This document shows, piece after piece, positions 46,478 through 55,473 of a stretch of 64,000 nt of DNA (position 1 is its first letter; each line of letters begins with the position of its first letter). The stretch comes from Pelagibacteraceae bacterium AG-470-E16 (lineage in GTDB: Bacteria > Pseudomonadota > Alphaproteobacteria > Pelagibacterales > Pelagibacteraceae). The notes beneath the pieces are model-generated. The model did no database searches. It saw nothing but the letters and a program-made list of their open reading frames with translations, and was not told where the DNA came from. The stretch is taken from positions 29,659 through 93,658 of the forward strand of contig QCSF01000004.1 in assembly GCA_003209195.1 (NCBI GenBank). Reading direction: 5' to 3'. The translations under genes were made by a program, and so were the position numbers.

Positions 46478-47209
46478 TTAGTGATGTAAGTTAATTGCAT
46501 CGTTTAAATAGATGCAAGTTAGTATCGCAAAAACATATGCTTGAAGAAAAGCAACTAGTATCTCCAAGCCTGTTAATGCAACAGAAAAACCTAAAGGCAA
46601 CCACCCTCCTACCAATCCGAGACTGATCACAAAACCTCCAAAAACTTTTAGCATTGTGTGTCCAGCCATCATGTTTGCGAAAAGTCTAACAGATAAACTT
46701 ATTGGTCTGCTTAAGTAAGAAATAATTTCGATAACTACAATGATAGGTAATAATACTATTGGTACTCCGGAAGGTACAAATAATTTTAGATAACCTAAAC
46801 CATGTTTAACAAAACCTATTACTGTGACTCCTATAAATATAAAAAATGCTAACGTAAAAGTAACAATTATGTGGCTAGTTGTCGTAAACGAATATGGTAT
46901 CATTCCGATCATGTTACTAAATAATATAAATAAAAATAGGGTAAGTATAAATGGAAAAAATGGTCTGGCTTTTGATCCAGCAGTTTCTGCTATCATTTTA
47001 GCCACAAATTCATATGCCATTTCTGATAAGAGCTGTAATCTTGACGGAACCAGCGATTTTTTTTGAGTTGAAATTACAAAAAACATTGAAATTATTACAA
47101 CTGTGATAACCATAAAAAGACTAGAATTGGTAAATGATACATCAAAATTTCCTATTTCTATTTTCGGACCGATGGTTTTCACCTCGAATTGTTGCATTGG
47201 ATTTGCCAT
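46478..47209 (-). CDS. atpB: ATP synthase Fo subunit a
   Basis: A 243-residue membrane subunit with five to six helices. It begins M-A-N-P-M-Q-Q-F-E. The essential arginine is in S-L-S-V-R-L-F-A-N-M-M-A-G-H (near 175), opposite the subunit c Glu, and M-I-G-M-I-P-Y lies in an earlier helix. It forms the proton half-channels. The order atpI-atpB-atpE-b'-b is standard for alphaproteobacteria. Confidence 0.97.
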   Translation of the reverse strand: MANPMQQFEVKTIGPKIEIGNFDVSFTNSSLFMVITVVIISMFFVISTQKKSLVPSRLQLLSEMAYEFVAKMIAETAGSKARPFFPFILTLFLFILFSNMIGMIPYSFTTTSHIIVTFTLAFFIFIGVTVIGFVKHGLGYLKLFVPSGVPIVLLPIIVVIEIISYLSRPISLSVRLFANMMAGHTMLKVFGGFVISLGLVGGWLPLGFSVALTGLEILVAFLQAYVFAILTCIYLNDAINLHH

Positions 47210-47215
47210 AAAAAG

Positions 47216-47491
47216 TTAGTCTTTATTAATCATTTTAGAGGATCGTACAACATTTAAAATGCCAGCAGCTGAACCAACCACAAAAAATATTAGTATAAAA
47301 AGTGGCGTAGTTTCAAGCCATTTATCAATATATATTCCAATGAAACTTGCGACAAAAACGGCAGCAACAAATTCAGTTCCCATTTTCATTGCAACCCCAA
47401 GTGGACTCACTCTTTTTTGATCATTTTCGTTTTTCTCATTAATATCAGATTTCATTTTTTTTATTTTCGATTTTATTTCTTTTAATTCCAT
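47216..47491 (-). CDS. atpI: AtpI-like ATP synthase assembly protein
   Basis: A 91-residue protein with a charged N-terminal region, then two transmembrane helices (about 38-58 and 65-85). Motif G-V-A-M-K-M-G-T-E and D-K-W-L-E-T-T-P-L resembles AtpI/Uncharacterised F0F1 proteins, which assist c-ring assembly. An in-frame TTG one codon upstream is less likely than ATG 47491, which has GAGGAA just before it. It heads the atp operon. smc ends 8 nt upstream. Confidence 0.88.
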   Translation of the reverse strand: MELKEIKSKIKKMKSDINEKNENDQKRVSPLGVAMKMGTEFVAAVFVASFIGIYIDKWLETTPLFILIFFVVGSAAGILNVVRSSKMINKD

Positions 47492-47499
47492 CAATTCCT

Positions 47500-49929
47500 C
47501 TATGCGACCAACTCCTCAGCTTTATCCAAATTTACTGCAACAAGCTGACTAACACCTCTTTCTGCCATAGTGATACCATATAGCCTATTCATTTTCGACA
47601 TCGTGAGTGCATGATGTGTAATAATTAAAAATTTTGTGTTCGTAGTTTTAGATAACACTTCTATGAGCGAGTTAAATCTTGAAACATTTGCATCATCTAG
47701 TGGAGCATCAACCTCATCTAGTACACATATAGCTGCAGGGTTTATTAAAAAAACTGCAAAAATTAATGCTAGAGCTGTCAACGCTTGCTCACCACCTGAT
47801 AGTAATGTCATTGATTGTAACTTTTTTCCAGGAGGACTTACTAACAGCTCAAGACCAGCTTCTAAAGGATCATCTGACTCAACTAATTCTAATCTTGCAT
47901 TACCTCCAGCAAATAATTTAGTATAAACGTCATTAAATTTCCTATTTACTTTTTCAAATGCATCTAGAAGTCTTTCTCTACCTTTTTGATTAAGATCATT
48001 GATACTTGATTTCAATTTTTGAAGGCCATGAACCAAATCTTTTTTATCCTCCATCATTTTATAAATTTTATTTTGAAGCTCTTTTGTCTCGTTGTCTGCT
48101 CTCAAATTTACAGCGCCCATTGATTCTCTATTTTGCTTTAAAACTTTTAAATGATTATGAGCATCTTCAATTGTAAAATTATTAAAATTTTCTAATTTTG
48201 AAAATTCAGGAACACTTTTTAAATTTATGTTAAATTCATTTAAACTTCTTTGTTGTAGATCTTTAATTTTAGACTTTAATCCTTCAATTATAGTCTGCGA
48301 TCGAACTCTAAATTCTGTTTTTTGTAGAGTAGTTTCATTAATTTTTTTGAGAGATTCATTTAATTTTTTAATTTTATTTTCTTTTACCTCAATATTAGAT
48401 TTTATATTTTCATTGTCTTCTTCAATATTTTTTATATTTTGTTGATAAGAACCTCTTTTCTCGGCTATTTGCCTAGGTTTATCTTCTTCATTTTCTAGAC
48501 TATTCTCTAAATGATTAATTTTTTCTTTTAATTCATCAAGCTTATTTAATGAATTATTCTTTAAAGATCGCCAATTTTTTATTTCACTTTCAATGTTATT
48601 TAGTCTTTCCTTTCTTTTCACTGCTTCTTGTTTTACAAGATCATACTTACCAAAACGAGAGGCATATTTTTCTTGGTGATTTTCAATATTAGAAAAGTTA
48701 TCCTCAAACTCTAGTTTAATAGACGGTTCATCGATATTATCTTTGTGATTAATAAATTTTATAAGTTTATTAAAAAATTTTTTTAAATCTTCTTTTGCTT
48801 TATTTAATCTACTAAGGGCATCTTTATAATCATCTGTCGCTTTTTTTTCTATTTCGTAATAGTTCTTTTCAATACTTATAATATCATCTCTTTCTTTTAT
48901 TAATCTTTCCTCATTATTTGTTGAATTCGCTATAATTTCTTTTTCCCTATTAATGTCGCTATATGTTGACCTAATATCTTTCTTAATTTTATCAATCTCA
49001 ATTATAACTCTTTCCTCATCTTTATTAATTTGATCAAACTCAATTTTTAATTTTTGTAAATTATTATTTAATTGATTTGATTTTTCAGAAATTGGCATAA
49101 TCTCTAAATTTAATTTTTCTATTTCATTTTCATTAAAGTTTTTTTCAATTGTTACCGCGCTGATTTCATCCTCATATTCATTTAGTTTATCACTGTTGTT
49201 TTCAATCTCCTTTTCAATTTGATTTGCATTTAAAAACAAGATTAACGCCTCATACCTTCTTATCTCATCAGAAATTTCTTTGTACTTTGACGCCTCTTCA
49301 GCTTGTTTTATCAAATTTTTAAGTTGATTTTCTATTTGTTTCATTGTGTCATCTGCTTTTTTAATATTATTTTCTGCAGCATTTAATCTTAATTCTGCTT
49401 CATGTCTTCTAGCATGAAGACCTGCAATACCTGCTGCCTCTTCTAAAATCGCTCTTCTATCTGTTGGTTTTGCTGTTATGAGAGAACCTACTCGACCTTG
49501 ACTAACCATAGATGGTGAATGAGGCCCAGTAGATAAATCTGCAAATAAAATTTGAACATCTTTCCCTCTAACTTCTTTGCCATTAATATAATATTTTGAA
49601 CCTTTATCTTTTTCGAGTTTTCTCTTAACTTCAATTTCAGTAACATTTTTATATTGGGCTAAATTTTCATTATTTTCAAGTTTAATCAAAACTTCACAAA
49701 TATTTTTAGACGGTCGATCTGATGTCCCATTAAAAATTACATCTTCCATGCCAGTACCCCTTAAACTTTTTGCAGAAGTTTCACCCATACACCACCTTAA
49801 TGCTTCTACGATGTTAGATTTACCACAACCATTAGGACCAACTATTCCAGTTAATCCATTTTCAATATAAAAATTAGTTTTGTCTGCGAAAGATTTAAAA
49901 CCAGAAATTTCAATTTCTTTAAACTTCAT
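47500..49929 (-). CDS. smc: SMC-family chromosome segregation ATPase, short and apparently hinge-less
   Basis: An 809-residue SMC protein with complete ATPase heads. The N-terminal head has I-S-G-F-K-S-F-A and Walker A G-P-N-G-C-G-K-S-N (33-41) and R-R-A-I-L-E-E-A-A-G-I. The C-terminal head has T-L-L-S-G-G-E-Q-A-L and Walker B C-V-L-D-E-V-D-A-P-L-D-D. Between them (about 190-640) I see coiled coil and no glycine-rich hinge domain. Canonical bacterial SMCs are about 1150-1200 residues with a central hinge. scpA/scpB are not nearby. It follows dsbA-like in the mutY-dciA-dsbA-smc order. Confidence 0.93.
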   Translation of the reverse strand: MKFKEIEISGFKSFADKTNFYIENGLTGIVGPNGCGKSNIVEALRWCMGETSAKSLRGTGMEDVIFNGTSDRPSKNICEVLIKLENNENLAQYKNVTEIEVKRKLEKDKGSKYYINGKEVRGKDVQILFADLSTGPHSPSMVSQGRVGSLITAKPTDRRAILEEAAGIAGLHARRHEAELRLNAAENNIKKADDTMKQIENQLKNLIKQAEEASKYKEISDEIRRYEALILFLNANQIEKEIENNSDKLNEYEDEISAVTIEKNFNENEIEKLNLEIMPISEKSNQLNNNLQKLKIEFDQINKDEERVIIEIDKIKKDIRSTYSDINREKEIIANSTNNEERLIKERDDIISIEKNYYEIEKKATDDYKDALSRLNKAKEDLKKFFNKLIKFINHKDNIDEPSIKLEFEDNFSNIENHQEKYASRFGKYDLVKQEAVKRKERLNNIESEIKNWRSLKNNSLNKLDELKEKINHLENSLENEEDKPRQIAEKRGSYQQNIKNIEEDNENIKSNIEVKENKIKKLNESLKKINETTLQKTEFRVRSQTIIEGLKSKIKDLQQRSLNEFNINLKSVPEFSKLENFNNFTIEDAHNHLKVLKQNRESMGAVNLRADNETKELQNKIYKMMEDKKDLVHGLQKLKSSINDLNQKGRERLLDAFEKVNRKFNDVYTKLFAGGNARLELVESDDPLEAGLELLVSPPGKKLQSMTLLSGGEQALTALALIFAVFLINPAAICVLDEVDAPLDDANVSRFNSLIEVLSKTTNTKFLIITHHALTMSKMNRLYGITMAERGVSQLVAVNLDKAEELVA

Positions 49930-49932
49930 AAG

Positions 49933-50508
49933 TCAAAGTAATTTTTTAATATATTTTTCAAGTTCATTAATAGAACCTTTAAATTTTTTTTCATTAACTA
50001 CAAATGTTGGTGTTGATTTAATATCATATTTTGATTGAGCATTAATTCTATTTTGTAAAACAATATTTTCTTTTTTTTTATTTATCAAACAATCTTTAAA
50101 ATCTTTTTCGCTTAAACCAAGAGGACTACTTATTTTTTTAAGATTTGCCTCTAATTGTTTCAGTGTTTTTGCTGAAGACCATTTATTCTGAGTTTTATAT
50201 ATTTCATCTAAATAGTTTTTTTGAATATCTAATGGTAAACATTTTTGAATTTGCGCCGCCCTTAACGCTTTAAGATCCAAAGGATAATCCATTAACTGAA
50301 TAAAAACTTTTTGACTGGTTACGTATTTATTAATAATTTCTGGGAGAAACTTTATATGAAACTCAGCACAATATGGGCACGTCAAAGAAGAAAACACTTT
50401 TATTTTGATTTTTGATGTCTTCAATCCATAAGATGGAAAAGTTTCTTCTGCTTTTAATGGAACTATAAATATTAGTAAAAATAAAAAAATATAAGTTTTT
50501 TTAATCAT
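49933..50508 (-). CDS. DsbA-family thiol-disulfide oxidoreductase
   Basis: A 191-residue exported thioredoxin-fold protein. A signal peptide (about 1-20) precedes the mature part. The active-site motif is L-T-C-P-Y-C-A (near 45), and the cis-proline loop is K-S-T-P-T-F near 167. CPYC is the reactive redox pair, so it probably introduces or isomerises disulfides in the periplasm. The position between dciA and smc is typical for alphaproteobacteria. It overlaps dciA by 8 nt. Confidence 0.9.
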   Translation of the reverse strand: MIKKTYIFLFLLIFIVPLKAEETFPSYGLKTSKIKIKVFSSLTCPYCAEFHIKFLPEIINKYVTSQKVFIQLMDYPLDLKALRAAQIQKCLPLDIQKNYLDEIYKTQNKWSSAKTLKQLEANLKKISSPLGLSEKDFKDCLINKKKENIVLQNRINAQSKYDIKSTPTFVVNEKKFKGSINELEKYIKKLL

Positions 50509-50962
50509 TTTTTATCTTTGTAAAATCTGATAATTTTTGTTTTAATTCCTCATCACAAATTGAATCTATCAAACTTTTCGTTTTTTTGTTTAAATTTAAT
50601 TTTTTATTTTTTACTTGTGGACATTTATTTTCTTTAATATTTATAAAAATTTTTGACACAAATTCAAAACCCAAATAGGAATTTATTTTTTCGATTATTT
50701 GATCCCTGGAATAGTCAATATCTATTAAATAACTTCGTTTTACTCTTAAATATAATATGTTTTTTCTATTAATTTTTTGAACGCCAATTACATCACATTT
50801 ATCAGAAATATCATTACCGACTATCTTATCCCAACTATTTTTCAGCGTATTAAAATCTGAAAATGGTTTATTTTTAATTAATTTTTTTACATTATCTGGT
50901 AATACAGTGCTTATAGGTTTCAATGATCCAAAAGTTCGATTTTTTTTCATTTTATTATGCAT
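50501..50962 (-). CDS. dciA: DUF721/DciA family replication protein
   Basis: A 153-residue DciA/DUF721 protein. The N-terminal domain has W-D-K-I-V-G-N-D-I-S (about 44-53) and L-Y-L-R-V-K-R-S-Y-L-I-D-I-D, as expected for the DUF721 fold; the C-terminal half is lysine-rich. DciA helps load the replicative helicase where DnaC is absent. The ATG at 50962 lies in an ATGCAT shared with the divergent mutY start; an alternative ATG is at 50950. It precedes the dsbA-like gene with an 8-nt overlap. Confidence 0.83.
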   Translation of the reverse strand: MHNKMKKNRTFGSLKPISTVLPDNVKKLIKNKPFSDFNTLKNSWDKIVGNDISDKCDVIGVQKINRKNILYLRVKRSYLIDIDYSRDQIIEKINSYLGFEFVSKIFINIKENKCPQVKNKKLNLNKKTKSLIDSICDEELKQKLSDFTKIKND

Positions 50963-51970
50963 TTATCAATATCAAATAAAATTTTAGCTTGGTATAAAAA
51001 ATATCAAAGAGATTTGCCATGGAGGCGTTATAGCAGTAAAAAAGATAGACATTATAAAGTTTTATTGAGTGAATTTATGCTTCAACAAACTCAGGTAAAA
51101 ACTGTGATACCCTATTTTAACATTTTTTACAAGAATATCAATTCAATTGAAAAACTAGCAAAAACCTCGCAACTTAAAGTTAATAAGTTGTGGCAAGGTT
51201 TAGGTTATTACAGGAGAGCAAAGTTTTTACTTGAAACATCAAAGATCGTAGTAAATGATTTCAAAGGAAAACTGCCAACAAGGTACGAAGATTTAATCAA
51301 ACTACCTGGCATTGGCGATTACACTGCTAAAGCAATATTATCTATAGCACTTGATCAAAGTACTATTGGAATAGATGGAAATGTACGAAGAGTTATTTCT
51401 CGAGTCTTTAATGTTTACTGTAAAAATAAAATATCTGAAAACGTTAATAAACTTTTAGTGAAAGAAAATTCTTGCTTACTAATGCAAGGAATAATGGAGA
51501 TAGGTGCTTTGATCTGTAAACCACAAAATCCTCTTTGTAGAGATTGTTGTTTACATCAAAAATGTAAATTTTATTTAACGGGAGAAAAATTAATTCAAGC
51601 CTCAAGAAAACCTAAAAAAATTAAAAAATTGATTGCATGTATTTTTATTAAAAACAAAAAAATATTGTTATCTGATAAAAATAATTTTGGACCTTTGAGC
51701 GGATTTTTAAATGTTCCACTTGTCGAGAGAACCAAAAATAATTTTAAGTTAGTTTTAAAAGAAAAATTTAAACAAAACGTGAAATATAGTAATTTAGGAT
51801 ATTTGAATATTTCAATTTCAAATATTGAGACTAAAATTCTATGTATAAAGATAAAAGATATAAAAAAAGTAGATAATTCATTTATTTTTTTAAGCAGTAA
51901 TCAGTTACAAAAAAAATTTATTTCAAGTTTTTTAAAAAAAATTCTAAAAAAAGCTGAATTTACAATATGA
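50957..51970 (+). CDS. mutY: A/G-specific adenine DNA glycosylase
   Basis: A 337-residue base-excision enzyme removing A opposite 8-oxoG. It has E-F-M-L-Q-Q-T-Q-V (catalytic Glu near 37), the helix-hairpin-helix L-P-G-I-G-D-Y-T-A (about 115), catalytic Asp in G-I-D-G-N-V-R-R and the 4Fe-4S cluster C-x6-C-x2-C-x5-C near 190-210. The C-terminal NUDIX-like domain is divergent. Its ATG shares six bases with the start of dciA on the other strand. It overlaps the next gene by 4 nt. Confidence 0.96.
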   Translation: MHLSISNKILAWYKKYQRDLPWRRYSSKKDRHYKVLLSEFMLQQTQVKTVIPYFNIFYKNINSIEKLAKTSQLKVNKLWQGLGYYRRAKFLLETSKIVVNDFKGKLPTRYEDLIKLPGIGDYTAKAILSIALDQSTIGIDGNVRRVISRVFNVYCKNKISENVNKLLVKENSCLLMQGIMEIGALICKPQNPLCRDCCLHQKCKFYLTGEKLIQASRKPKKIKKLIACIFIKNKKILLSDKNNFGPLSGFLNVPLVERTKNNFKLVLKEKFKQNVKYSNLGYLNISISNIETKILCIKIKDIKKVDNSFIFLSSNQLQKKFISSFLKKILKKAEFTI

Positions 51971-53088
51971 AAAAAGTAGCAATAGTTGGAGCAGGAATAT
52001 CAGGCTTAGTTCTCTCTTCATTTTTAAAAAAAAAAGGTAATTTTCAAATTTCAATTTTTGAAAAAGATAACATATTTCTTAATAATTTAAACGGCATTCA
52101 AATATCTCCTAACGCGATAAGAATTTTAAACAAGATAAATTTTAACTTTTTTAATTTAAAAAAAAAGTACTCAGTTAAAGGTATTTCTTTTTACGATTGT
52201 GAGACTAAAAAAAAAATTGGTGTTATGAAATTTGATTATTTAGAAAAAAATATGTATGTCACATTAAATAGAAACGATTTAATTAATTTTTTAATAAATC
52301 AATTTTCTCTTAAAGATAATCTAATTCAAAAAGAAGTTAAAAGTGTAAAAAATAATTCAATTTTTCTAAAAGGTGAAAAAAGACTCGATTTTGACCTTGT
52401 GATTGTTTCAGATGGTATATTTTCAAAACTTAGGTCTCAACACTCGAGTATTATTTATTCTGGTTACTCTGCTCATAGAGGATCTTATGTGAGCAATGAT
52501 CAAAAAAAATACATTGACTTATGGATGGGTAAAAATTTTCATTTAGTAAAATATCCTATTGATAATATGAAAAATAATTCTTTTACATTGATTAAAAAAG
52601 AACGAGCTCCAGATGATATTTCTAATTACAATTGTGAAATTAAAAATTTTTATAGTCAATTTAATAAAATATTACCAAGCGATACCCACGAAATATTTAA
52701 TTCTCAAAAAGTAAAAATATGGCCAATATACAAACTTAATGATATTATTTATGGAATTAATAATATTTGTTACATTGGGGATAGTGCTCATGGATTTATA
52801 CCTTCAAGGGCTCAAGGAGCCGCTCAAGCAATAGAAGATGCATTTGTGTCGTATAATTTAATTGTCAAAAATAAGATGTATGCTGACGAACTTAATAAAA
52901 TAAGAAAAAAAAGAATAAAAAAAATTATTAAAAAATCTGAAAATAATTTAATACTTTTTCATCAAAATATCTTCTTATTAAGATCGTTAAGAAATTTCTG
53001 TATTAAATTATTATGCTCATCCAAATTTTTAATTAAGATAATAAATTCCTACATTTTTGATTACGATTATGAAAAAACTTTAAAATAA
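51967..53088 (+). CDS. FAD-dependent monooxygenase (UbiH/salicylate hydroxylase-like)
   Basis: A 373-residue flavoprotein. The N-terminal dinucleotide fold is V-A-I-V-G-A-G-I-S-G-L-V-L (4-16). The DG motif is V-S-D-G-I-F-S-K-L-R and the FAD-binding G-D-S-A-H-G-F-I-P-S-R-A-Q-G lies at about 270-283. This matches group A aromatic hydroxylases, including ubiquinone-pathway hydroxylases. The substrate is unknown. The last approximately 60 residues are lysine-rich and helical. It overlaps mutY by 4 nt and ccrM by 9 nt convergently. Confidence 0.87.
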   Translation: MKKVAIVGAGISGLVLSSFLKKKGNFQISIFEKDNIFLNNLNGIQISPNAIRILNKINFNFFNLKKKYSVKGISFYDCETKKKIGVMKFDYLEKNMYVTLNRNDLINFLINQFSLKDNLIQKEVKSVKNNSIFLKGEKRLDFDLVIVSDGIFSKLRSQHSSIIYSGYSAHRGSYVSNDQKKYIDLWMGKNFHLVKYPIDNMKNNSFTLIKKERAPDDISNYNCEIKNFYSQFNKILPSDTHEIFNSQKVKIWPIYKLNDIIYGINNICYIGDSAHGFIPSRAQGAAQAIEDAFVSYNLIVKNKMYADELNKIRKKRIKKIIKKSENNLILFHQNIFLLRSLRNFCIKLLCSSKFLIKIINSYIFDYDYEKTLK

Positions 53089-54141
53089 TTCTCTAATTTT
53101 TTTTCTTATGTTATCAATAGGCTCTAGCTTACCCTCTATATTTAAGTGCCAGTAAGACCATCCATTACAAGTCGGCATACCCTGTATTCTCGCTCCAACT
53201 TTGTGAATTGATCCTTGAATATTATTGCAATATATTGATCCGTCAGCCATTACTTTTGCTACATATTTCTTTTTAAGGTCAAAGAGGTTTAATCCTGGCT
53301 CGACTAAACCGGCTTCTATTAAAGAACCAAATGGTATTCTTTTTTCTTTCTTTTTATCATTCATAATAAAGTTAAAGCTTTCATTAATTTCAGTTATTTT
53401 TTCAATTCTTTTTTGCGAAACTTTAAAATATTTTTTATCTTTTTCGATACCAATAAAACTTCTTCCTAATTTTTTTGCAACCGCTCCAGTAGTTCCAGTT
53501 CCCATAAATGGATCAAGAATCACATCTTTTCTCTGACTGGCACAAATAAGTAATCGATATAATAAAGCTTCAGGTTTTTGGGTTGGGTGAACCTTTTTAT
53601 TTTCTGATGTTATTCGTTCTGAGCCATTACATATTGCTATATCCCAATCAGATCTTAATTGTTTATCGTCATTAAAAGCTTTCATTGACCAATAGTTAAA
53701 AGTATATTTTGATTTTTCAGATTTAGATGCCCATATTAAAGTTTCATGAGCATTTGTAAGCCTAGTACCTCTAAAATTTGGCATTGGATTTTTTTTATTC
53801 CATATGACATCATTTAAAATCCAAAATTTAAGATCTTGGATTATTTTCCCTAACCTGAAAATGTTATGATAACTACCTATTACCCAAATTGACCCATTTT
53901 TTTTTAAGACTCTTTTACATTCCGTTAGCCATGTATTTGAAAAATCATCGTAATGTTTAAAAGTTTCAAATTTGTCCCAAGTTTCGTTAACACCAGATAC
54001 TTCAGAAGTATCAGGTCTTCTGAGGGTTTTTTTTAGTTGCATGTTGTATGGGGGATCTGCAAAGATTAAATCTACACTCTCTGTTTTAATATTCCTTAAT
54101 ATCTTTAAGCAGTCATCATTTAACAATTTAATAAAATTCAT
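53080..54141 (-). CDS. ccrM: CcrM-type adenine DNA methyltransferase
   Basis: A 353-residue solitary N6-adenine methyltransferase. The catalytic motif is A-D-P-P-Y-N-M (about 29-35) and the SAM motif D-P-F-M-G-T-G-T-T-G (near 205), the beta-class order. The C-terminal domain G-S-I-H-K-V-G-A-R-I-Q-G and C-N-G-W-S-Y-W-H matches CcrM, which methylates GANTC and times the cell cycle in alphaproteobacteria. No restriction enzyme is adjacent, so this is a regulatory methylase. It converges on the monooxygenase gene. Confidence 0.95.
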   Translation of the reverse strand: MNFIKLLNDDCLKILRNIKTESVDLIFADPPYNMQLKKTLRRPDTSEVSGVNETWDKFETFKHYDDFSNTWLTECKRVLKKNGSIWVIGSYHNIFRLGKIIQDLKFWILNDVIWNKKNPMPNFRGTRLTNAHETLIWASKSEKSKYTFNYWSMKAFNDDKQLRSDWDIAICNGSERITSENKKVHPTQKPEALLYRLLICASQRKDVILDPFMGTGTTGAVAKKLGRSFIGIEKDKKYFKVSQKRIEKITEINESFNFIMNDKKKEKRIPFGSLIEAGLVEPGLNLFDLKKKYVAKVMADGSIYCNNIQGSIHKVGARIQGMPTCNGWSYWHLNIEGKLEPIDNIRKKIRELF

Positions 54142-54210
54142 TTTTCAACCTTAGGTAGAATAAACTAAATTTAACTTTTTATGTCAATAATGAAAATAAT
54201 TTTTTAGTAC

Positions 54211-54819
54211 TTAAATAGCTTTTAGCTTCAATATTTTGCCTATAGGAGAAAATGATTTACGATGGTGAATTGTTACGCCATAGTTTTGTATTGCCTGAAG
54301 ATGTTGAGAAGTCCCATATCCTGCATTTTTTTCCCAAAAATAATTTGTAAATTTTTTTGATAAATTTGTCATTAATTTATCTCTATGAACTTTAGCAACA
54401 ATAGATGCTGCAGCTATTGATGGAAACTTAGTATCACCTTTGACTATGGGTACAATGTTTTTATTTTTTTTATCAAACGAAAAAGGTCCATCGACTATAA
54501 TTTTGTAATTTTTAACACACGGGAATTTATTGATCGCACGTTTCATTGATAAAAAAGTTGCTTCTAGGATATTATATTTATCTATTTCATTTACATCTGC
54601 AATACCAATTTTATAGTTACAATGTTTTTTTATGATTTTGAAAACTTTTTCTCTTTGTATTTTAGATAATTTTTTCGAGTCATTTAATTGGTTTATATTA
54701 AAATCAAACGGTAAAATTACAGCTGCCGACAGAACCGGTCCAGCAAGGGTTCCTCTACCAACTTCATCAACACCAATAACTAACTTTGAAATTTTTTTTT
54801 CTTTATAAACTTTCATCAT
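54211..54819 (-). CDS. rnhB: Ribonuclease HII
   Basis: A 202-residue RNase HII that removes single ribonucleotides from DNA. The catalytic G-V-D-E-V-G-R-G-T-L-A-G-P-V lies at 20-33 (Asp-Glu), with a second Asp in I-V-D-G-P-F (near 109) and K-G-D-T-K-F-P-S-I-A-A-A-S-I-V-A-K. It overlaps the upstream UDG gene by 4 nt. The organism thus has both RNase HI and HII. Confidence 0.97.
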   Translation of the reverse strand: MMKVYKEKKISKLVIGVDEVGRGTLAGPVLSAAVILPFDFNINQLNDSKKLSKIQREKVFKIIKKHCNYKIGIADVNEIDKYNILEATFLSMKRAINKFPCVKNYKIIVDGPFSFDKKNKNIVPIVKGDTKFPSIAAASIVAKVHRDKLMTNLSKKFTNYFWEKNAGYGTSQHLQAIQNYGVTIHHRKSFSPIGKILKLKAI

Positions 54820-55469
54820 AAGTTTCTTTCATTAATTTTCGCTTTAAGTTTTTTGAGATCCTCCCAGGATAACTTCTTTTGTTGAGGTTGCTTAGACAAA
54901 AATTGAGGGTGAAAACTCATAATACAATCTATTTGTTTATCTTTTATTTCTAATTTAAACCACTTACCTCTTGCTTCAATGATTGAAATTTTATTTTCAA
55001 AAAAAACTTTTAGCGTGACAAAACCTAATAAAAAGATTATTTGAGGATTAATAATATCTATGTGTTCTTCAATTAAAGGTTTAAAACGTAGAATATCTAT
55101 CTTACTTGGCATTTTATTATCAGATAATCTAAAGTTTATTATATTAGTTAAATATACTTTTGATCGATCTAAATTAATTGCTGCTAACATTTTATTTAAA
55201 AGCTTACCAATTTCGCCAGAAAACGGTTTGCAATTAATTTCATCAACAACACCGGGAGCATCGCCTACAATCATAACATTCGAATGAGTATCTCCATCAA
55301 AAAAAACTATTTGATCATCTTTCTTATTATATATCTCCTTTAAATTTAATATTTTAAGCTTAAGCTTATTAAGTTTATCCAACTTTGACTCATTATTTTT
55401 TCTAAAAATAACTCTGTCATAAATACCTGATGATTGATAGAATTCGAATATATTTTTATTACTTTGCAT
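54816..55469 (-). CDS. Family 4-like uracil-DNA glycosylase without the usual cysteine set
   Basis: A 217-residue UDG-fold protein. It has V-G-D-A-P-G-V-V (about 68-75), C-K-P-F-S-G-E-I-G-K-L-L and the late S-F-H-P-Q-F-L motif, all typical of the family 4 fold. Only two cysteines are present in the whole protein, so the 4Fe-4S cluster of classical family 4 enzymes cannot form. It likely removes uracil from DNA, consistent with dcd and mutY nearby, but its specificity is uncertain. Its start codon lies 4 nt from the divergent TPR gene. Confidence 0.78.
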   Translation of the reverse strand: MQSNKNIFEFYQSSGIYDRVIFRKNNESKLDKLNKLKLKILNLKEIYNKKDDQIVFFDGDTHSNVMIVGDAPGVVDEINCKPFSGEIGKLLNKMLAAINLDRSKVYLTNIINFRLSDNKMPSKIDILRFKPLIEEHIDIINPQIIFLLGFVTLKVFFENKISIIEARGKWFKLEIKDKQIDCIMSFHPQFLSKQPQQKKLSWEDLKKLKAKINERNL

Positions 55470-55473
55470 TCAA

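Noticed and set aside
47500..49929. Short SMC as a Wadjet/JetC or Rad50-type defence or repair ATPase
   Set aside because: No jetABD, sbcD or other partner is present. The head sequence and the mutY-dciA-dsbA neighbourhood are those of chromosomal smc. No zinc hook CxxC is in the coil.
49933..50508. DsbA-like gene as a DsbC/DsbG isomerase
   Set aside because: The N-terminal dimerisation domain is missing, and CPYC plus size fit a monomeric DsbA-family protein better.
53080..54141. CcrM as half of a restriction-modification system
   Set aside because: No endonuclease is adjacent, and the C-terminal domain matches the solitary cell-cycle methylase.
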